Source: Haloferula sp. BvORR071
GTDB taxonomy: Bacteria > Verrucomicrobiota > Verrucomicrobiia > Verrucomicrobiales > Akkermansiaceae
Assembly (NCBI RefSeq): GCF_000739615.1
Contig: NZ_BATP01000024.1
Location: forward strand, 62,001 to 126,000
Length of the DNA: 64,000 nt
Direction: 5' to 3'
Shown here: one piece after another, positions 19,123 to 28,421 of the stretch
Numbering within the stretch: position 1 is the first letter of the stretch
Layout of the letters: the number at the start of each line of letters is the position of its first letter
The notes under the pieces: generated by a model
What the model was told of the DNA's origin: nothing
What the model saw: only the letters and a program-made list of their open reading frames with translations
Database searches by the model: none
Program-made: the position numbers and the translations under genes

Positions 19123-19667
19123 CCCTCCTCCGCCAACCGCTTCAACTTCCGCCGCAAGCTGATCTTCGCTGCCGGGGAAACCCGATCGGTGAACAGCACG
19201 CCATTCAGGTGATCCGTCTCGTGCTGCAGCGCGCGGGCTAACAGGCCATCGGTCTCGATCACCAGGGTGCTGCCATCCAACTGCGGCAGGGTGGCCTTCA
19301 CCGCGGCGGGACGGTTCACTTCCGCACGGATGTCGTGGATGCTCAGGCAGCCCTCGGTATCCCGCTCCTTCGGTGCGATGAACTCGAGCTCGGGATTGAT
19401 GAACTTGAGCGGCATGATCGACGCCAGCGGTGCGTCCTTGCCGTCCACCCGGAGAAAAGTGATGCACTCCGGATCGTGCGAGACATCGACCACCGCGAGG
19501 CGAAGGGCGACGCCGACCTGCGGGGCGGCGAGGCCGACGCCATTGGCGTCGTACATCGTTTCCAGCATGTCATCGGCGAGGATGCGGATGGCGTCATCGA
19601 CCTGCTCGACACGCTTGCAGCGCTCGCGGAGGACCGGGTTTCCGTATTGGACGATTTCGAGGATCAT
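19119..19667 (-). CDS. def: Peptide deformylase
   Basis: Removes the N-formyl group from nascent proteins; cytosolic metalloenzyme. All three signature motifs are present in 182 residues: GLAAPQ (45-50), EGCLS (105-109, metal ligand Cys107) and HETDH (149-153, ligands His149 and His153). The start ATG overlaps the stop of the upstream ExbD-like gene by four bases, so the two are probably co-transcribed and translationally coupled. Confidence 0.97.
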   Translation of the reverse strand: MILEIVQYGNPVLRERCKRVEQVDDAIRILADDMLETMYDANGVGLAAPQVGVALRLAVVDVSHDPECITFLRVDGKDAPLASIMPLKFINPELEFIAPKERDTEGCLSIHDIRAEVNRPAAVKATLPQLDGSTLVIETDGLLARALQHETDHLNGVLFTDRVSPAAKISLRRKLKRLAEEG

Positions 19668-20107
19668 TTGTCGGGTGCAGCGCCGGCTTCCTGCGGCAAG
19701 CGGATGCGGGCGGGCACGTCCTTAATCGGGATGCCCGCGCGGGTCAACGCGTCCCACACCTCCAGCAGCTTCTCCAGCGGGATATCCTTGTCAGCCTCCA
19801 ACTCCAGCTTGCGGCCCGGATTGTTTTTCACAAAGGACTTCAGGTAATTCTCCAGCAGAGCGATGTCCGGCACCCGGATGTCATCCAGCGAGAGCGTGCC
19901 CAAGCGATCCACGGACAGGATCGACGAAGCCTCGGTCACGGTGGCCGAGGGCACTTCCTTCACTGTCGGCAGCTCGATCCGCAGCACCGGCCGCGGGCGG
20001 CGGAACTGGGTGGTCACGATGAAGAAGATCAACACCACGAAGAGGATGTCGATCATCGGCATGATCATGATGCCGCGCGAGCGGCGGGCGGGGCGCTCGA
20101 ATTTCAT
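19664..20107 (-). CDS. ExbD/TolR family biopolymer transport protein
   Basis: 147 residues: short cytoplasmic N-terminus, one span with the ExbD-like start IIMIPMIDILFVVLIFFIV containing the conserved membrane Asp, and a periplasmic domain. It partners an ExbB-like proton channel to energise a TonB- or Tol-like protein. It overlaps ExbB by four bases upstream and def by four downstream. Confidence 0.93.
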   Translation of the reverse strand: MKFERPARRSRGIMIMPMIDILFVVLIFFIVTTQFRRPRPVLRIELPTVKEVPSATVTEASSILSVDRLGTLSLDDIRVPDIALLENYLKSFVKNNPGRKLELEADKDIPLEKLLEVWDALTRAGIPIKDVPARIRLPQEAGAAPDK

Positions 20108-20823
20108 GGCCGTTCGGGGACACGGGGAAGCGTGGGCGGAGCGGACTTGCCGGAGCCCTTGGCGGCGGCAGCGGCGCTTTCAGCGGTGCCAGCCCCCTCG
20201 CAGAGCCGCGCCACGCGGGCGAGTAGCACTTCCAGCTTCGAGACCAGCACCTCGATCCGGCGGCTGAACCAGCCGTGGGCAACCACTGCGGGCACCGCGA
20301 TGGCGAGGCCGACGATGGTGTTATCCAGCGCCCGGCCAATGCCGCGCGCGACCATGTTGTGGTCGGTGGTATCACCGAGGCCATTGAAGATGACCACCAG
20401 GCCGCTGGCCGTGCCCAGCAGGCCGAAGAGCGGGGCCACGGTGATGATCGTATCGAGAATGATCATCCCCGAGTTCATCTGCACCACCTCGTCCCGCGCG
20501 GAGGTCTGGACTGCGTCGGTGATGTCCGCCCGGGACTTGCCGCGGTTGCGGATCGCGATGTTGCAGAGCCGCGCCAGGCTGCTGCGGCCGGAGTTGCTGG
20601 CGCTGGCCAGTTCACCGACGTCGCCTTGCTCCTCGGCGCGGTTGATTGCCTGCTCGAGTTCCAGCGGGACCACCGCCTGACGGCTCAGCGACATGATCTT
20701 GAAGACGATCGCGGCGAGCGCGACGAAGGAAGTCGCCGCCAAGGCATACATGAAGATGCCGCCTTGGTTGAAGAAGTTGCCGATGGCCTTGAAATCAAGG
20801 GCCGAGAGAAGCGTGGGAAGCAT
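20104..20823 (-). CDS. MotA/TolQ/ExbB family proton channel protein
   Basis: 239 residues with three membrane segments (about 20-40, 125-150 and 165-190). The family core is clear: LDTIITVAPLFGLLGTASGLVVIF and GRALDNTIVGLAIAVPAVVAH. With ExbD it forms an inner-membrane motor driven by the proton gradient. The next gene upstream is TonB-like, so an Exb rather than Mot role is likely. Confidence 0.95.
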   Translation of the reverse strand: MLPTLLSALDFKAIGNFFNQGGIFMYALAATSFVALAAIVFKIMSLSRQAVVPLELEQAINRAEEQGDVGELASASNSGRSSLARLCNIAIRNRGKSRADITDAVQTSARDEVVQMNSGMIILDTIITVAPLFGLLGTASGLVVIFNGLGDTTDHNMVARGIGRALDNTIVGLAIAVPAVVAHGWFSRRIEVLVSKLEVLLARVARLCEGAGTAESAAAAAKGSGKSAPPTLPRVPERP

Positions 20824-20828
20824 GGATT

Positions 20829-22109
20829 TCAGAACGTGAAACTGTAGGTGACCTCAAGCGGCTCGCCATTGAGCTGCTTTTTCAGCTCGGCGGGAAAGGC
20901 GGGAATGGCGGCGGTGCGGATACTCTCCGAGGTGAAGCCCTTCTGGATATTCCCCACCCCGAACTCCTCCACGAAGGTCAGCGAGCGGACCTTGCCCGTC
21001 GATTCCAGCACGAAGCGCACGACGATCTGGCCGGGGATGATATAGTCGCGGTTGCGCACGCAGTTCAGCTGCCACTCCTTCTCCACCGCGCGGCTGAGCG
21101 CGGAGTGGTAGCGGCCGAGCAGGGAATCCTCCACATCCAGCGCGGAGCCACCTTGGCGGGTGATCGATCCGCTCAGACGGGTCTTCTGCTGATTGCCGCG
21201 GAAGCCGGGACTATCAGAGGGAGAGGCAGGCGGGCGCTGGGGCTTGGGCGGCTTGGGCTGCGGCGGAGTCTCCGCCACGGGCGGAGCGGGTGGCGTCGCG
21301 GGACGCTCGGGCACCGGCGGCTTGGGCAGCTCCTTCGGCGTCTCCTCCTTGACCTGGCGGTCCACCGGCATGGTGCCTTGGGCGAGCTTCTCCTTCGGCT
21401 CCGCAGGGGGAGGCGTGGGCGGCGCAGGCGGGACCGGACTTGGGGCTTCGGGAGTGGCCGGCTTGGTCTCGGTCGGCAGGCTCGGCTCACTGGGGTCCGT
21501 AGCCGCGGTCTCCGGTGTGGGAGCCTTGGTCTCCGCATCCGGCGTCTTCATCGGCTCCGGTGCCGGAGCCGACGGAACCGAGGGCTCGGTCGCGGGCTTC
21601 GCGATGTGATCGGAGGCCAGGTCGCCGTCCTGATAGTTGCTGTTCGTCGTCTCGACCTCCCCTTCGAAGTGCGGCTCGCGCCCCTTCTGGCTGGGCATCA
21701 GCGGCGCTTCCGCCCCCGCCGGCGCATCGCTGCGGGCTTGGGTATTGCGGTCGCCGATGAAGGCCGGCTTCTCCGGGCGCTCCGCTTCCTGATCTTTCGA
21801 GGTGCGGGCGAAAGGCTTCTCGGTAGGCGGCGGCGGGGCAGGCACCACCGCGGGTGCAACCTCGGGCACGATCGTCGCCACCGTCTCCACCTGAGGCGGC
21901 GGAGGAGGCGGATCATTGTGCGCAAATATCGAGGACGGCTGGAAGCCGAGCGCGCTCAGCACCGCGTACTGGAGCACCTCCAGAATCACGCGGAAACTGA
22001 TCCAGACTGCGATCAGCAGGACCACCAGCAGATTGACCAGCGCAGATACGCCAAAGGCCGCCGACCAAAGCCGGGCCTGCTGGCGTGACTGGACATCTGG
22101 CGGTGTCAT
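20829..22109 (-). CDS. TonB-like energy transducer with long Pro-rich linker
   Basis: 426 residues. One N-terminal span (about 17-38) is followed by ~250 residues very rich in Pro, Glu, Lys and Ala. The C-terminal ~95 residues have the TonB_C-like pattern (GQIVVRFVLESTGKVRSLTFV, then an 'IRTAAIPAFP' helix). It would span the periplasm and pass energy from ExbBD to outer-membrane receptors. No receptor is adjacent. Five bases separate it from exbB. Confidence 0.85.
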   Translation of the reverse strand: MTPPDVQSRQQARLWSAAFGVSALVNLLVVLLIAVWISFRVILEVLQYAVLSALGFQPSSIFAHNDPPPPPPQVETVATIVPEVAPAVVPAPPPPTEKPFARTSKDQEAERPEKPAFIGDRNTQARSDAPAGAEAPLMPSQKGREPHFEGEVETTNSNYQDGDLASDHIAKPATEPSVPSAPAPEPMKTPDAETKAPTPETAATDPSEPSLPTETKPATPEAPSPVPPAPPTPPPAEPKEKLAQGTMPVDRQVKEETPKELPKPPVPERPATPPAPPVAETPPQPKPPKPQRPPASPSDSPGFRGNQQKTRLSGSITRQGGSALDVEDSLLGRYHSALSRAVEKEWQLNCVRNRDYIIPGQIVVRFVLESTGKVRSLTFVEEFGVGNIQKGFTSESIRTAAIPAFPAELKKQLNGEPLEVTYSFTF

Positions 22110-22175
22110 CGGAATCCGGGCGCGAGCTTCACCCGGATTCCCGACGCCTGCAATCCGGGAAAACCCCGGATTTCC

Positions 22176-22619
22176 TTACCAATCTTGGTAGCTGACCGGT
22201 TGGTGGTCGCCCGTACCAGCGAGCGAACAATTGAAATAGAGTGAACCGAGCGCGGGCACCACATCGCCACCGGAGGCGTAAACGCCTGCGCTTGGGCAGA
22301 GTGGGACTCGCTCGACGAAGCGGCCGGAGCCAATGACTTGGCCTTCCAGACCGGCGACCGAGGCCCCGGGCTCATAGCCATAGAGATTGGCGTAGCTACG
22401 GACGCCCTTCTGGACGGCCTGCAGGTTCATGATGCAGACCGAACGGTCGGTGCCTTTTTTCCAGGTCCGAGCGCCAATCGCCAGGATGCCGATCAAGGTC
22501 AGCAGCATGAGGATGACGATCGTGAGTTCCAGCAAGGTCATTGCTGGTGCTAGCGTGTTATGGATACGGCGGGCGCCACGCAGGGTGGACACGCGCCGCA
22601 GTCGACTCGCAAGTTTCAT
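22176..22619 (-). CDS. Prepilin/pseudopilin-like protein
   Basis: 147 residues from the ATG at 22619. A basic leader is followed by AMTLLELTIVILMLLTLIGI, a type IV prepilin N-methylation helix with the conserved Glu at +5. The residue before cleavage is Ala rather than Gly. The C-terminal half has two Cys and a small globular domain, as in verrucomicrobial DUF1559/type II pseudopilin-like proteins. No secretion genes are adjacent. Confidence 0.75.
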   Translation of the reverse strand: MKLASRLRRVSTLRGARRIHNTLAPAMTLLELTIVILMLLTLIGILAIGARTWKKGTDRSVCIMNLQAVQKGVRSYANLYGYEPGASVAGLEGQVIGSGRFVERVPLCPSAGVYASGGDVVPALGSLYFNCSLAGTGDHQPVSYQDW

Positions 22620-22739
22620 AGGGCTGGGACAGTTTGATGATGGGCCGGGGAGTGGCTTTCTTGCGGGGAGTGCAAACAGCACCCTAAGAATTTTAGGAAC
22701 AAAGACAAGCAATTTCCAAAAACCTCCCGGCTCTACTGA

Positions 22740-24071
22740 TCACAAACCTCGCGAGAGCTTCCAGCATTCTAAAAAACCGCTCGCAAAATCGGACGGACGG
22801 GCATCGATCCAAGCACCCAGCTCGTCCGGGCGCATCCACAACGCCGCCTCCACCTCCGCGGAGGGAAAGCGCGGACTGCCGTCCCAGCGGACCAGAAAAA
22901 GGCGGACGTGCTCCCAACCAGTGGCCTCGCAGGGGGCAATTTTCCCAATTTCCTGTGCCGGGACATCGGTGATGCCCATTTCTTCCTCCAGCTCGCGGAT
23001 GGCCGCGCTGGCATAGTCCTCCCCGGCATCGAGGTGCCCTGCGACACTAGAATCCCAGACGCTCGGGTGGGCGTCCTTGAAGCGTGAGCGTTTCTGCAAG
23101 AGGAGCTGGCCGTGGCGATCGACCACGAAGACGTGGACCGCGCGGTGGAGCAGCCCCTTCTCGTGCACCTCGCGGCGGGTCGCTTGGCCGGTTACTTGGT
23201 CGTTCTCGTCCACCACATCGAAGATCTCCCCGTCCTTCTGCGGGATGTCCTTGAGTGGATGGGGATCGTAGATCCGGGCGAGTTCAATCCATTGGCCGAG
23301 AGATAGTTCCTCCGCCCTCGTGGTGGGAGAGGCGCCGATGCTGGCGGCGGCTTCCTCCCACGGTGGATCTTCCGGCATGTGTCGGCCCATCTGCTTGCGG
23401 CGCTGGGCGAAGCCGCGGCGGATCAATTCATCGAAACGGCGGGCATCGAAGGCGGGCAACTCCTTGCCGCGGGGCAGCAGGAGCGCCACCGAGGAGTCAA
23501 TCTGGGGCCGGGGATGGAAGGCTTCCGGCGGCACGGTCTTCAGGGACTTCACCGACCACTCGCTCTGCACCCGCAAGGTCAGGAGACCGTAGTCCTTGGT
23601 CCGGGGGGCGGCCGAGAGGCGATCGATGACCTCCTTCTGGAGCATGATCACGGCGCGGCAGAAGGGATTCGGCCGCGACAGGAAATTCCGCAGGATCGCG
23701 CCTCCCGAGGAGTACGGCAGGTTGCCCAGGAACTTGACCGGGCGATGCTTGAAGAAGGTGCGGATGTCGAACTTCGCGGCATCGGCATGGTGGACCTCCA
23801 CCGTCGGATCCGCAGCGTAGCGTTCCTTGAGCCAAGCGGCCAAGCGGGAATCGAACTCGACCAGCACCAGGCGCCGGACCTTTCCCACCAGGTGGGAACT
23901 CAGCGCACCGGTGCCGGGCCCGACTTCCACCACCGCATCCCCCGGCTCGATATCGAGCTGGTCGGTGATCCAGCGGGCCATGTTCGGGTCGCAGAGGAAG
24001 TTCTGGCCGAGCTGGCGGCTGGGCATCACCCCGGCCGCGGCCAGCGCCTCACGGATTTCCTGTCCAGTCAC
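22740..24071 (-). CDS. rsmA: RsmA (KsgA) 16S rRNA dimethyltransferase fused to a Nudix hydrolase
   Basis: 443 residues from a GTG at 24071. Residues 1-~270 are RsmA: LGQNFLCD, SAM motif EVGPGTGAL and catalytic NLPYSSGG, which dimethylates two adjacent adenines near the 3' end of 16S rRNA. Without a stop or frame change the chain continues into an IDI/YfcD-like Nudix domain: it opens 'FDVVDENDQVTGQATR' and has a complete Nudix box (Gx5Ex7REUxEExGU). The Nudix substrate is unknown. The same frame is open far upstream but not protein-like; GTG is chosen by homology. Confidence 0.93.
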   Translation of the reverse strand: MTGQEIREALAAAGVMPSRQLGQNFLCDPNMARWITDQLDIEPGDAVVEVGPGTGALSSHLVGKVRRLVLVEFDSRLAAWLKERYAADPTVEVHHADAAKFDIRTFFKHRPVKFLGNLPYSSGGAILRNFLSRPNPFCRAVIMLQKEVIDRLSAAPRTKDYGLLTLRVQSEWSVKSLKTVPPEAFHPRPQIDSSVALLLPRGKELPAFDARRFDELIRRGFAQRRKQMGRHMPEDPPWEEAAASIGASPTTRAEELSLGQWIELARIYDPHPLKDIPQKDGEIFDVVDENDQVTGQATRREVHEKGLLHRAVHVFVVDRHGQLLLQKRSRFKDAHPSVWDSSVAGHLDAGEDYASAAIRELEEEMGITDVPAQEIGKIAPCEATGWEHVRLFLVRWDGSPRFPSAEVEAALWMRPDELGAWIDARPSDFASGFLECWKLSRGL

Positions 24072-24482
24072 GGAGCGAGCGATGGCCCCCGGCCGCGGCC
24101 GGGGCAAGAGCGCTTTCCGCCGGGCTGACGAAAAAATCGCAGAAACATTTGAACGCGTTCCAAACAGGCCTGTCTGAAACACTGAAAACCGCGCGCAAGT
24201 GCAGTTTTCATGTAAGGGTGAACAGCAGTTGTCAGCTCCTGTCGGACTTGTCCGGCGAGGGTTGACGAACTTGGCCGTCGGGGAGTGGGTGCTCCCCGGC
24301 GGCTCTTTTTTTTGCCCGGATTGAGACGGCGGGGGCGCTTCCCGCCGCTTCTCCCCTCGCAGGGGGTCCCCCAAAGGGGCCAAAACAGCCCCCTCATGAC
24401 CGCAAATAGGGGTTGATGCACCCCCGGTGGCTCCATTAACTACCGCGCCCCGCGGGCACACCCCAAGAAGAAGCAAGCGTCC
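24072..24482. other. 411-bp gene-free region between rsmA and the foldase gene
   Basis: Divergent intergenic region. It holds a strong plus-strand terminator (24274-24313), a G/C-rich stretch and AAGAAG just before the ATG at 24483. A short palindrome (ACAGGCCTGT, about 24160) is the only other structure seen. The promoters for both flanking genes must be here; none stood out. Confidence 0.5.
24274..24313 (+). terminator. Strong intrinsic terminator without an upstream gene
   Basis: A 12-bp stem (GCCGTCGGGGAG/CTCCCCGGCGGC, one G-U pair), a 6-base loop, then TCTTTTTTTT. Direction is plus. No plus-strand gene lies upstream, so it may end a small RNA or act as an attenuator for the gene at 24483. 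Confidence 0.75.
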
Positions 24483-26171
24483 ATGATTGAACACCTCCGC
24501 AAGTACACCGGCTTGATCATTTTCGTGATCGCCCTGCTTTTCGTCGGCTTGGCCTTCTTCGGCGACCGCGCATCCATGGGTCACTCCAGCCCGACCAATC
24601 CCGTGGTGCTCACGGTGGATGGCACGAGCTACAACGCAACCCACTACCGCAAGCTCGCGGAGGTGCCGATCGCGCTGGTGATGAACCAGGACACCATGGG
24701 GATGACTTTCCAACTGGGCCTGTATCAATACGTCGGCGAGCTGGATGGCTTGGGTGATGAGCAAGGAGCCCGCCGCTTCTTCATCAACCGGCTGAATCTG
24801 CGCGACGCGGCCCAAGACTTCGGGATCGATCCATCGCCGGATGAGATCAAGGCCCGCGTCCAGAAGGCATTTGTCAAACAAGCAGTCCTCGACAAAGACG
24901 GAGCCATCAAAAGCCCCGAAGCCTTCGACCAAGAGGCTTACAATGAATTCGTCAAGCAACTGCCGCGCTTCGGGATGCAGGAGAAGGATCTGCTGGATCT
25001 CGTGAACGACATCCTGGCGACCGAGAAGCTGAAGGAAATTCTGGGTGGCAGCCTCGCTGGCAGCCGCAGCTTCGCGGCGGAAAGCGGCGCGAGCAGCGAG
25101 CAGCAGGTGACGATCCAGACGGCACGCACCGCGCTGGCGACCTTCCAGGAGAAGATCACGCCGACCGACGAGGAGCTGAAGGCAGCTTGGGAAACGACCA
25201 AGGAAAAGTACATGGTCGAGCGCAAGATCAAGGTGAGCTACCTGCTGGCCAAGCCGCAGTATCCCGAGCGCAAGGTCGAGCCGCCGAAGCTTCCGACCGC
25301 CGTCACCGAAGAGGCGAAGAAGGAAGAAGAGAAGGCGGAGGCCGATAAGAAGGCCAAGGAAGACGCCGAGTATGCCGCGACCAAGCGCGCGATCGACGAT
25401 GAGGTCCTGAGCAAGATCGAAACCATCCTGACCGGCATCCAGAACAGCGAAGGCAAGGATTTCGAGAAGCTGGCGACCGAGAACGGCTGGCAACTGGTGG
25501 CGACCGACTTCATCCAGCGCTCCGCCCTGCCGCCGGAGCTGGCGATTTCCACCGCCGAGACGCGTCCGGTGCCGGTGGGTGACTACCTGTTCCGCCTGAC
25601 TTCCAGCAAGGAGCCTCTGACCGCCTTCACCGAAGCGCTGCAGCTCAAGGACAACGCGTATCTGATCGCACGCCTGGACGCTTCCGAAGACGAGCGGCCG
25701 AAGACCTTCGAAGAAGCGAAGGATCAGGTGAAGACCGACTACATCGCGAACAAGGCGAATGAGGAGCTCAAGAAGGACGCCGACGACAAGGCGGCCAAGA
25801 TCCGCGAAGGCCTGAAGGCCGGTAAGCCCTTTGCCGATGTCGCCAAGGAGCTGGGCCTGGAGCCCAAGAGCTTGGCCGCCTTCAAGGCGACTGACACGGT
25901 GCCGGGCGAGCCGGACGTGAGCTCTCTCTTCCAGACGGCGGCCACGGTGGATCCGGGTAGCCTTGCCGACCCGGTGATCAAGCCGGACAGTGCGCTCTTC
26001 ATCTTCGTGGAGAAGCGTGAGCTGGTGAAGGACGACAAGCGCAACGAGCGGATCGACCAGAACGTGAAGCAGCAGGCCAACGCGATGCAGAGCTTCACCC
26101 TGCGCTCCTGGCTGCGCGAGCGTCTGGAGGCAACCAAGGTCGAAGATCCGCGCGCCAAGGGTAAACACTAA
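24483..26171 (+). CDS. PpiD/SurA-like membrane-anchored foldase
   Basis: 562 residues. An N-terminal span (about 10-28) anchors a periplasmic chain with a SurA_N-like helical region (residues 40-185), a Lys/Glu-rich helix (~265-300) and a C-terminal parvulin-like part. PpiD helps newly exported proteins fold at the translocon. The parvulin core motif is not obvious, so peptidyl-prolyl isomerase activity is uncertain and it may act only as a chaperone. Confidence 0.8.
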   Translation: MIEHLRKYTGLIIFVIALLFVGLAFFGDRASMGHSSPTNPVVLTVDGTSYNATHYRKLAEVPIALVMNQDTMGMTFQLGLYQYVGELDGLGDEQGARRFFINRLNLRDAAQDFGIDPSPDEIKARVQKAFVKQAVLDKDGAIKSPEAFDQEAYNEFVKQLPRFGMQEKDLLDLVNDILATEKLKEILGGSLAGSRSFAAESGASSEQQVTIQTARTALATFQEKITPTDEELKAAWETTKEKYMVERKIKVSYLLAKPQYPERKVEPPKLPTAVTEEAKKEEEKAEADKKAKEDAEYAATKRAIDDEVLSKIETILTGIQNSEGKDFEKLATENGWQLVATDFIQRSALPPELAISTAETRPVPVGDYLFRLTSSKEPLTAFTEALQLKDNAYLIARLDASEDERPKTFEEAKDQVKTDYIANKANEELKKDADDKAAKIREGLKAGKPFADVAKELGLEPKSLAAFKATDTVPGEPDVSSLFQTAATVDPGSLADPVIKPDSALFIFVEKRELVKDDKRNERIDQNVKQQANAMQSFTLRSWLRERLEATKVEDPRAKGKH

Positions 26172-26177
26172 AGGGTG

Positions 26178-26516
26178 ATGTCCGAGACCGAACGCGACGA
26201 CCTGTTTGACGAGGCGAACGGTTGTCTGGCGCTCGGCGAGCTTGAAGAGGCGGCGGTATTCTACCGCCGCTGCGTGGCGCTAGATCCGGAGTTCTTCGAC
26301 GGCTGGCACGCGCTGGGCATGTGCCTGCTGAAGCTCGGCCAGGTGAAGGAGGCAATCGGCTGCGGGTTGCAGGCCACCACCTTGAAGCCGAACGACTTGC
26401 TGGCGTGGACCGGACTCTCGCAGATGTATGTGCGGGACGGCCAGATCGGCGAGGCCGAGTTTGCCAAGGGGAATGCGCGGATCCTGTCGCTGGGCGGGAA
26501 GATCGTGAAGGAATGA
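26178..26516 (+). CDS. Small TPR protein
   Basis: 112 residues from the ATG at 26178 (GTG three bases upstream also possible). It contains about three tetratricopeptide repeats, for example 'EAAVFYRRCVALDPEFFDGWHALG' split across two helices. Six bases after the foldase gene, so probably the same transcript. Partner unknown. Confidence 0.8.
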   Translation: MSETERDDLFDEANGCLALGELEEAAVFYRRCVALDPEFFDGWHALGMCLLKLGQVKEAIGCGLQATTLKPNDLLAWTGLSQMYVRDGQIGEAEFAKGNARILSLGGKIVKE

Positions 26517-26655
26517 GCGTCTGGAATGACGAATTCCGGATTCCCGAATGACGAATGTCTTGTGATGGGAGGGGAGGAATTTGAGGATGGGTGCGGACGC
26601 GCTGTTACTTGCGCCCGGCTCCGGGGCCGTTTGAATCCGTTATTTTTTGTCTGCC

Positions 26656-28221
26656 ATGTTCTACATCACCACCGCGATCGACTACGTGAATGGCGCGCCG
26701 CACATCGGGCACGCTTATGAGAAGGTCTTGGCCGATGTGATCGCCCGCTACCAGCGGCTGCGCGGTGAGGAGGTCTACTACCTGACCGGGGTGGACCAGT
26801 ACGGGCAGAAGGTGCAACAGACGGCGGAAAAGGAAGGCGTCAATCCGGCGACCTTCGTGAAGCGGAATACCAAGCTGTTCCAGAACCTGTGGCTGAAGCT
26901 GGGCCTGCAAAACGACGGCTGGGCGGCGACCACCGACGAGCGGCACAGGACTTGCGTCCAAGCGATCCTGAGTGACCTGAACGAGAAGGGCCAACTCTAC
27001 AAGAAGGCCTACAAGGGCTTCTACTCGGTGCGGCAGGAGCAATTCCTGACCGACCGCGACCGCAACGAGGCCGGTGAATTCGGCCCGGAGTGGGGCCAAG
27101 TCGAGGAACGCGATGAGGAGAACTGGTACTTCCGCCTCAGTGATCATGCGGAGTGGCTGAAGGAATTTACCGCCAAGCAGACGGACTTCGTGATTCCGGG
27201 GTTCCGGAGGAATGAATTGTTAGGCGCGCTGGCGAACTCGGGTGAGATGGATCTGTGCATCTCGCGGCCGAAAGAGCGGCTTCGCTGGGGCATCGAGTTT
27301 CCCTTCGATCCGGACTTCGTGACCTACGTGTGGTTCGATGCGCTGATCAATTACATCTCCTTCGCGGGCTACGGGAAGAAGGAGGGCTCGGATCTGCCGG
27401 ACTTCAAGAAGCTGTGGCCCTGTGCGGCGCATGTGATCGGCAAGGACATCCTGGTGCCGGCGCACGGGATCTACTGGCCCTGCATGCTGCATGCGATGGG
27501 CTTCTCCGATGGGGAGATGCCGAAGATCCTGGTCCACGGCTGGTGGAACATGAAGGGCGAGAAGATGTCGAAGTCGCTGGGCAACGTGGTGGATCCCGAT
27601 GCCTTGGCGGACAAGTTCGGCGTGGATGCGCTGCGCTACTATCTGGTGCGCGATATCACCACGGGCAAGGACGCGGACTTCGATCTCGACCGGCTGGTGA
27701 TGCTCTACAACCAGGAGCTGGCGAACGAGCTGGGCAACCTGTGCAACCGGGCGCTGAACATGACCGCGCGCTTCGCGAACGGTATCGTGACGACCACGTC
27801 GGAGATCGGCGAGGACGAGCAGAAGCTACGCGCCTCGCTGGAGACGGTGACCGCGGAGTATCGCGCGGCGATGGATGCTTTCGACATCGCGGAAGGCCTG
27901 AAGGCGATCAACCGCCAGGTGACCTACTGCAATGCCTATGCGGAGCGGAACAAGCCGTGGGAGCTGGCGAAGGATCCCGCGCTAAAGGGGCGTCTGGATG
28001 CGGTGCTTTACCACCTGGTGGAGAGTCTCGCGCATTGCGCGGTGCTGCTGTCCCCAGTGCTGCCGGATCCGGCGGAGCGGATTGCCGCGCAGCTGCGGAT
28101 GGATGATCTGCTGAAGCTGAAGCTGGATGACCTGAAGTGGGGACTGGTGGCGGAAGGTCATGAGACCGGAAAGCCGAAGCCGGTGTTTCCGCGAATTGTG
28201 ATCGAGGAAGAGGCGAGCTGA
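26656..28221 (+). CDS. metG: Methionyl-tRNA synthetase
   Basis: Charges tRNA-Met with methionine; cytosolic. 521 residues from the ATG at 26656. The class I signatures are PHIGHAYE (about 15-22) and GEKMSKSLGN (about 300). The connective peptide region lacks the usual Cys pairs, which places it with the zinc-free type. It ends without the C-terminal tRNA-binding (EMAP-like) domain. Both variants are known in bacteria. Confidence 0.96.
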   Translation: MFYITTAIDYVNGAPHIGHAYEKVLADVIARYQRLRGEEVYYLTGVDQYGQKVQQTAEKEGVNPATFVKRNTKLFQNLWLKLGLQNDGWAATTDERHRTCVQAILSDLNEKGQLYKKAYKGFYSVRQEQFLTDRDRNEAGEFGPEWGQVEERDEENWYFRLSDHAEWLKEFTAKQTDFVIPGFRRNELLGALANSGEMDLCISRPKERLRWGIEFPFDPDFVTYVWFDALINYISFAGYGKKEGSDLPDFKKLWPCAAHVIGKDILVPAHGIYWPCMLHAMGFSDGEMPKILVHGWWNMKGEKMSKSLGNVVDPDALADKFGVDALRYYLVRDITTGKDADFDLDRLVMLYNQELANELGNLCNRALNMTARFANGIVTTTSEIGEDEQKLRASLETVTAEYRAAMDAFDIAEGLKAINRQVTYCNAYAERNKPWELAKDPALKGRLDAVLYHLVESLAHCAVLLSPVLPDPAERIAAQLRMDDLLKLKLDDLKWGLVAEGHETGKPKPVFPRIVIEEEAS

Positions 28222-28237
28222 GGAAGACAGAGAGGCA

Positions 28238-28321
28238 CCACGAATCGGGCGAAGCCGACGAATCAGGAGAGGTCATCCCTATGGAAAAGCAGGGATGAAC
28301 CACTAAGACGCCAAGGATGGC
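28238..28321. repeat. Dispersed-type intergenic repeats after metG
   Basis: 'caccacgaat' and 'gaaccactaagacgccaagg' resemble short sequences that recur between genes in verrucomicrobial genomes. The 'accacgaat' unit recurs in this window at 33445. No coding content seen. Confidence 0.4.
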
Positions 28322-28421
28322 GGCCCGAGCGCGTCCAAGCCGGGCGGTGCCCGGGGCGCCCAGGTCGTTGGACACGAGGGCGTGGAAAAGCGACAGGGCC
28401 AGCGGCCAACTTCCTTGCCGG

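Noticed and set aside
21105..22088. 327-codon plus-strand frame opposite the TonB-like gene
   Set aside because: Arg/Gly/Leu-rich shadow of the proline-rich linker; no start context or homology.
24072..26168. Upstream extension of the RsmA-Nudix frame to 26168
   Set aside because: The extension is antisense to the well-supported foldase gene and is not protein-like; RsmA homology begins at 24071.
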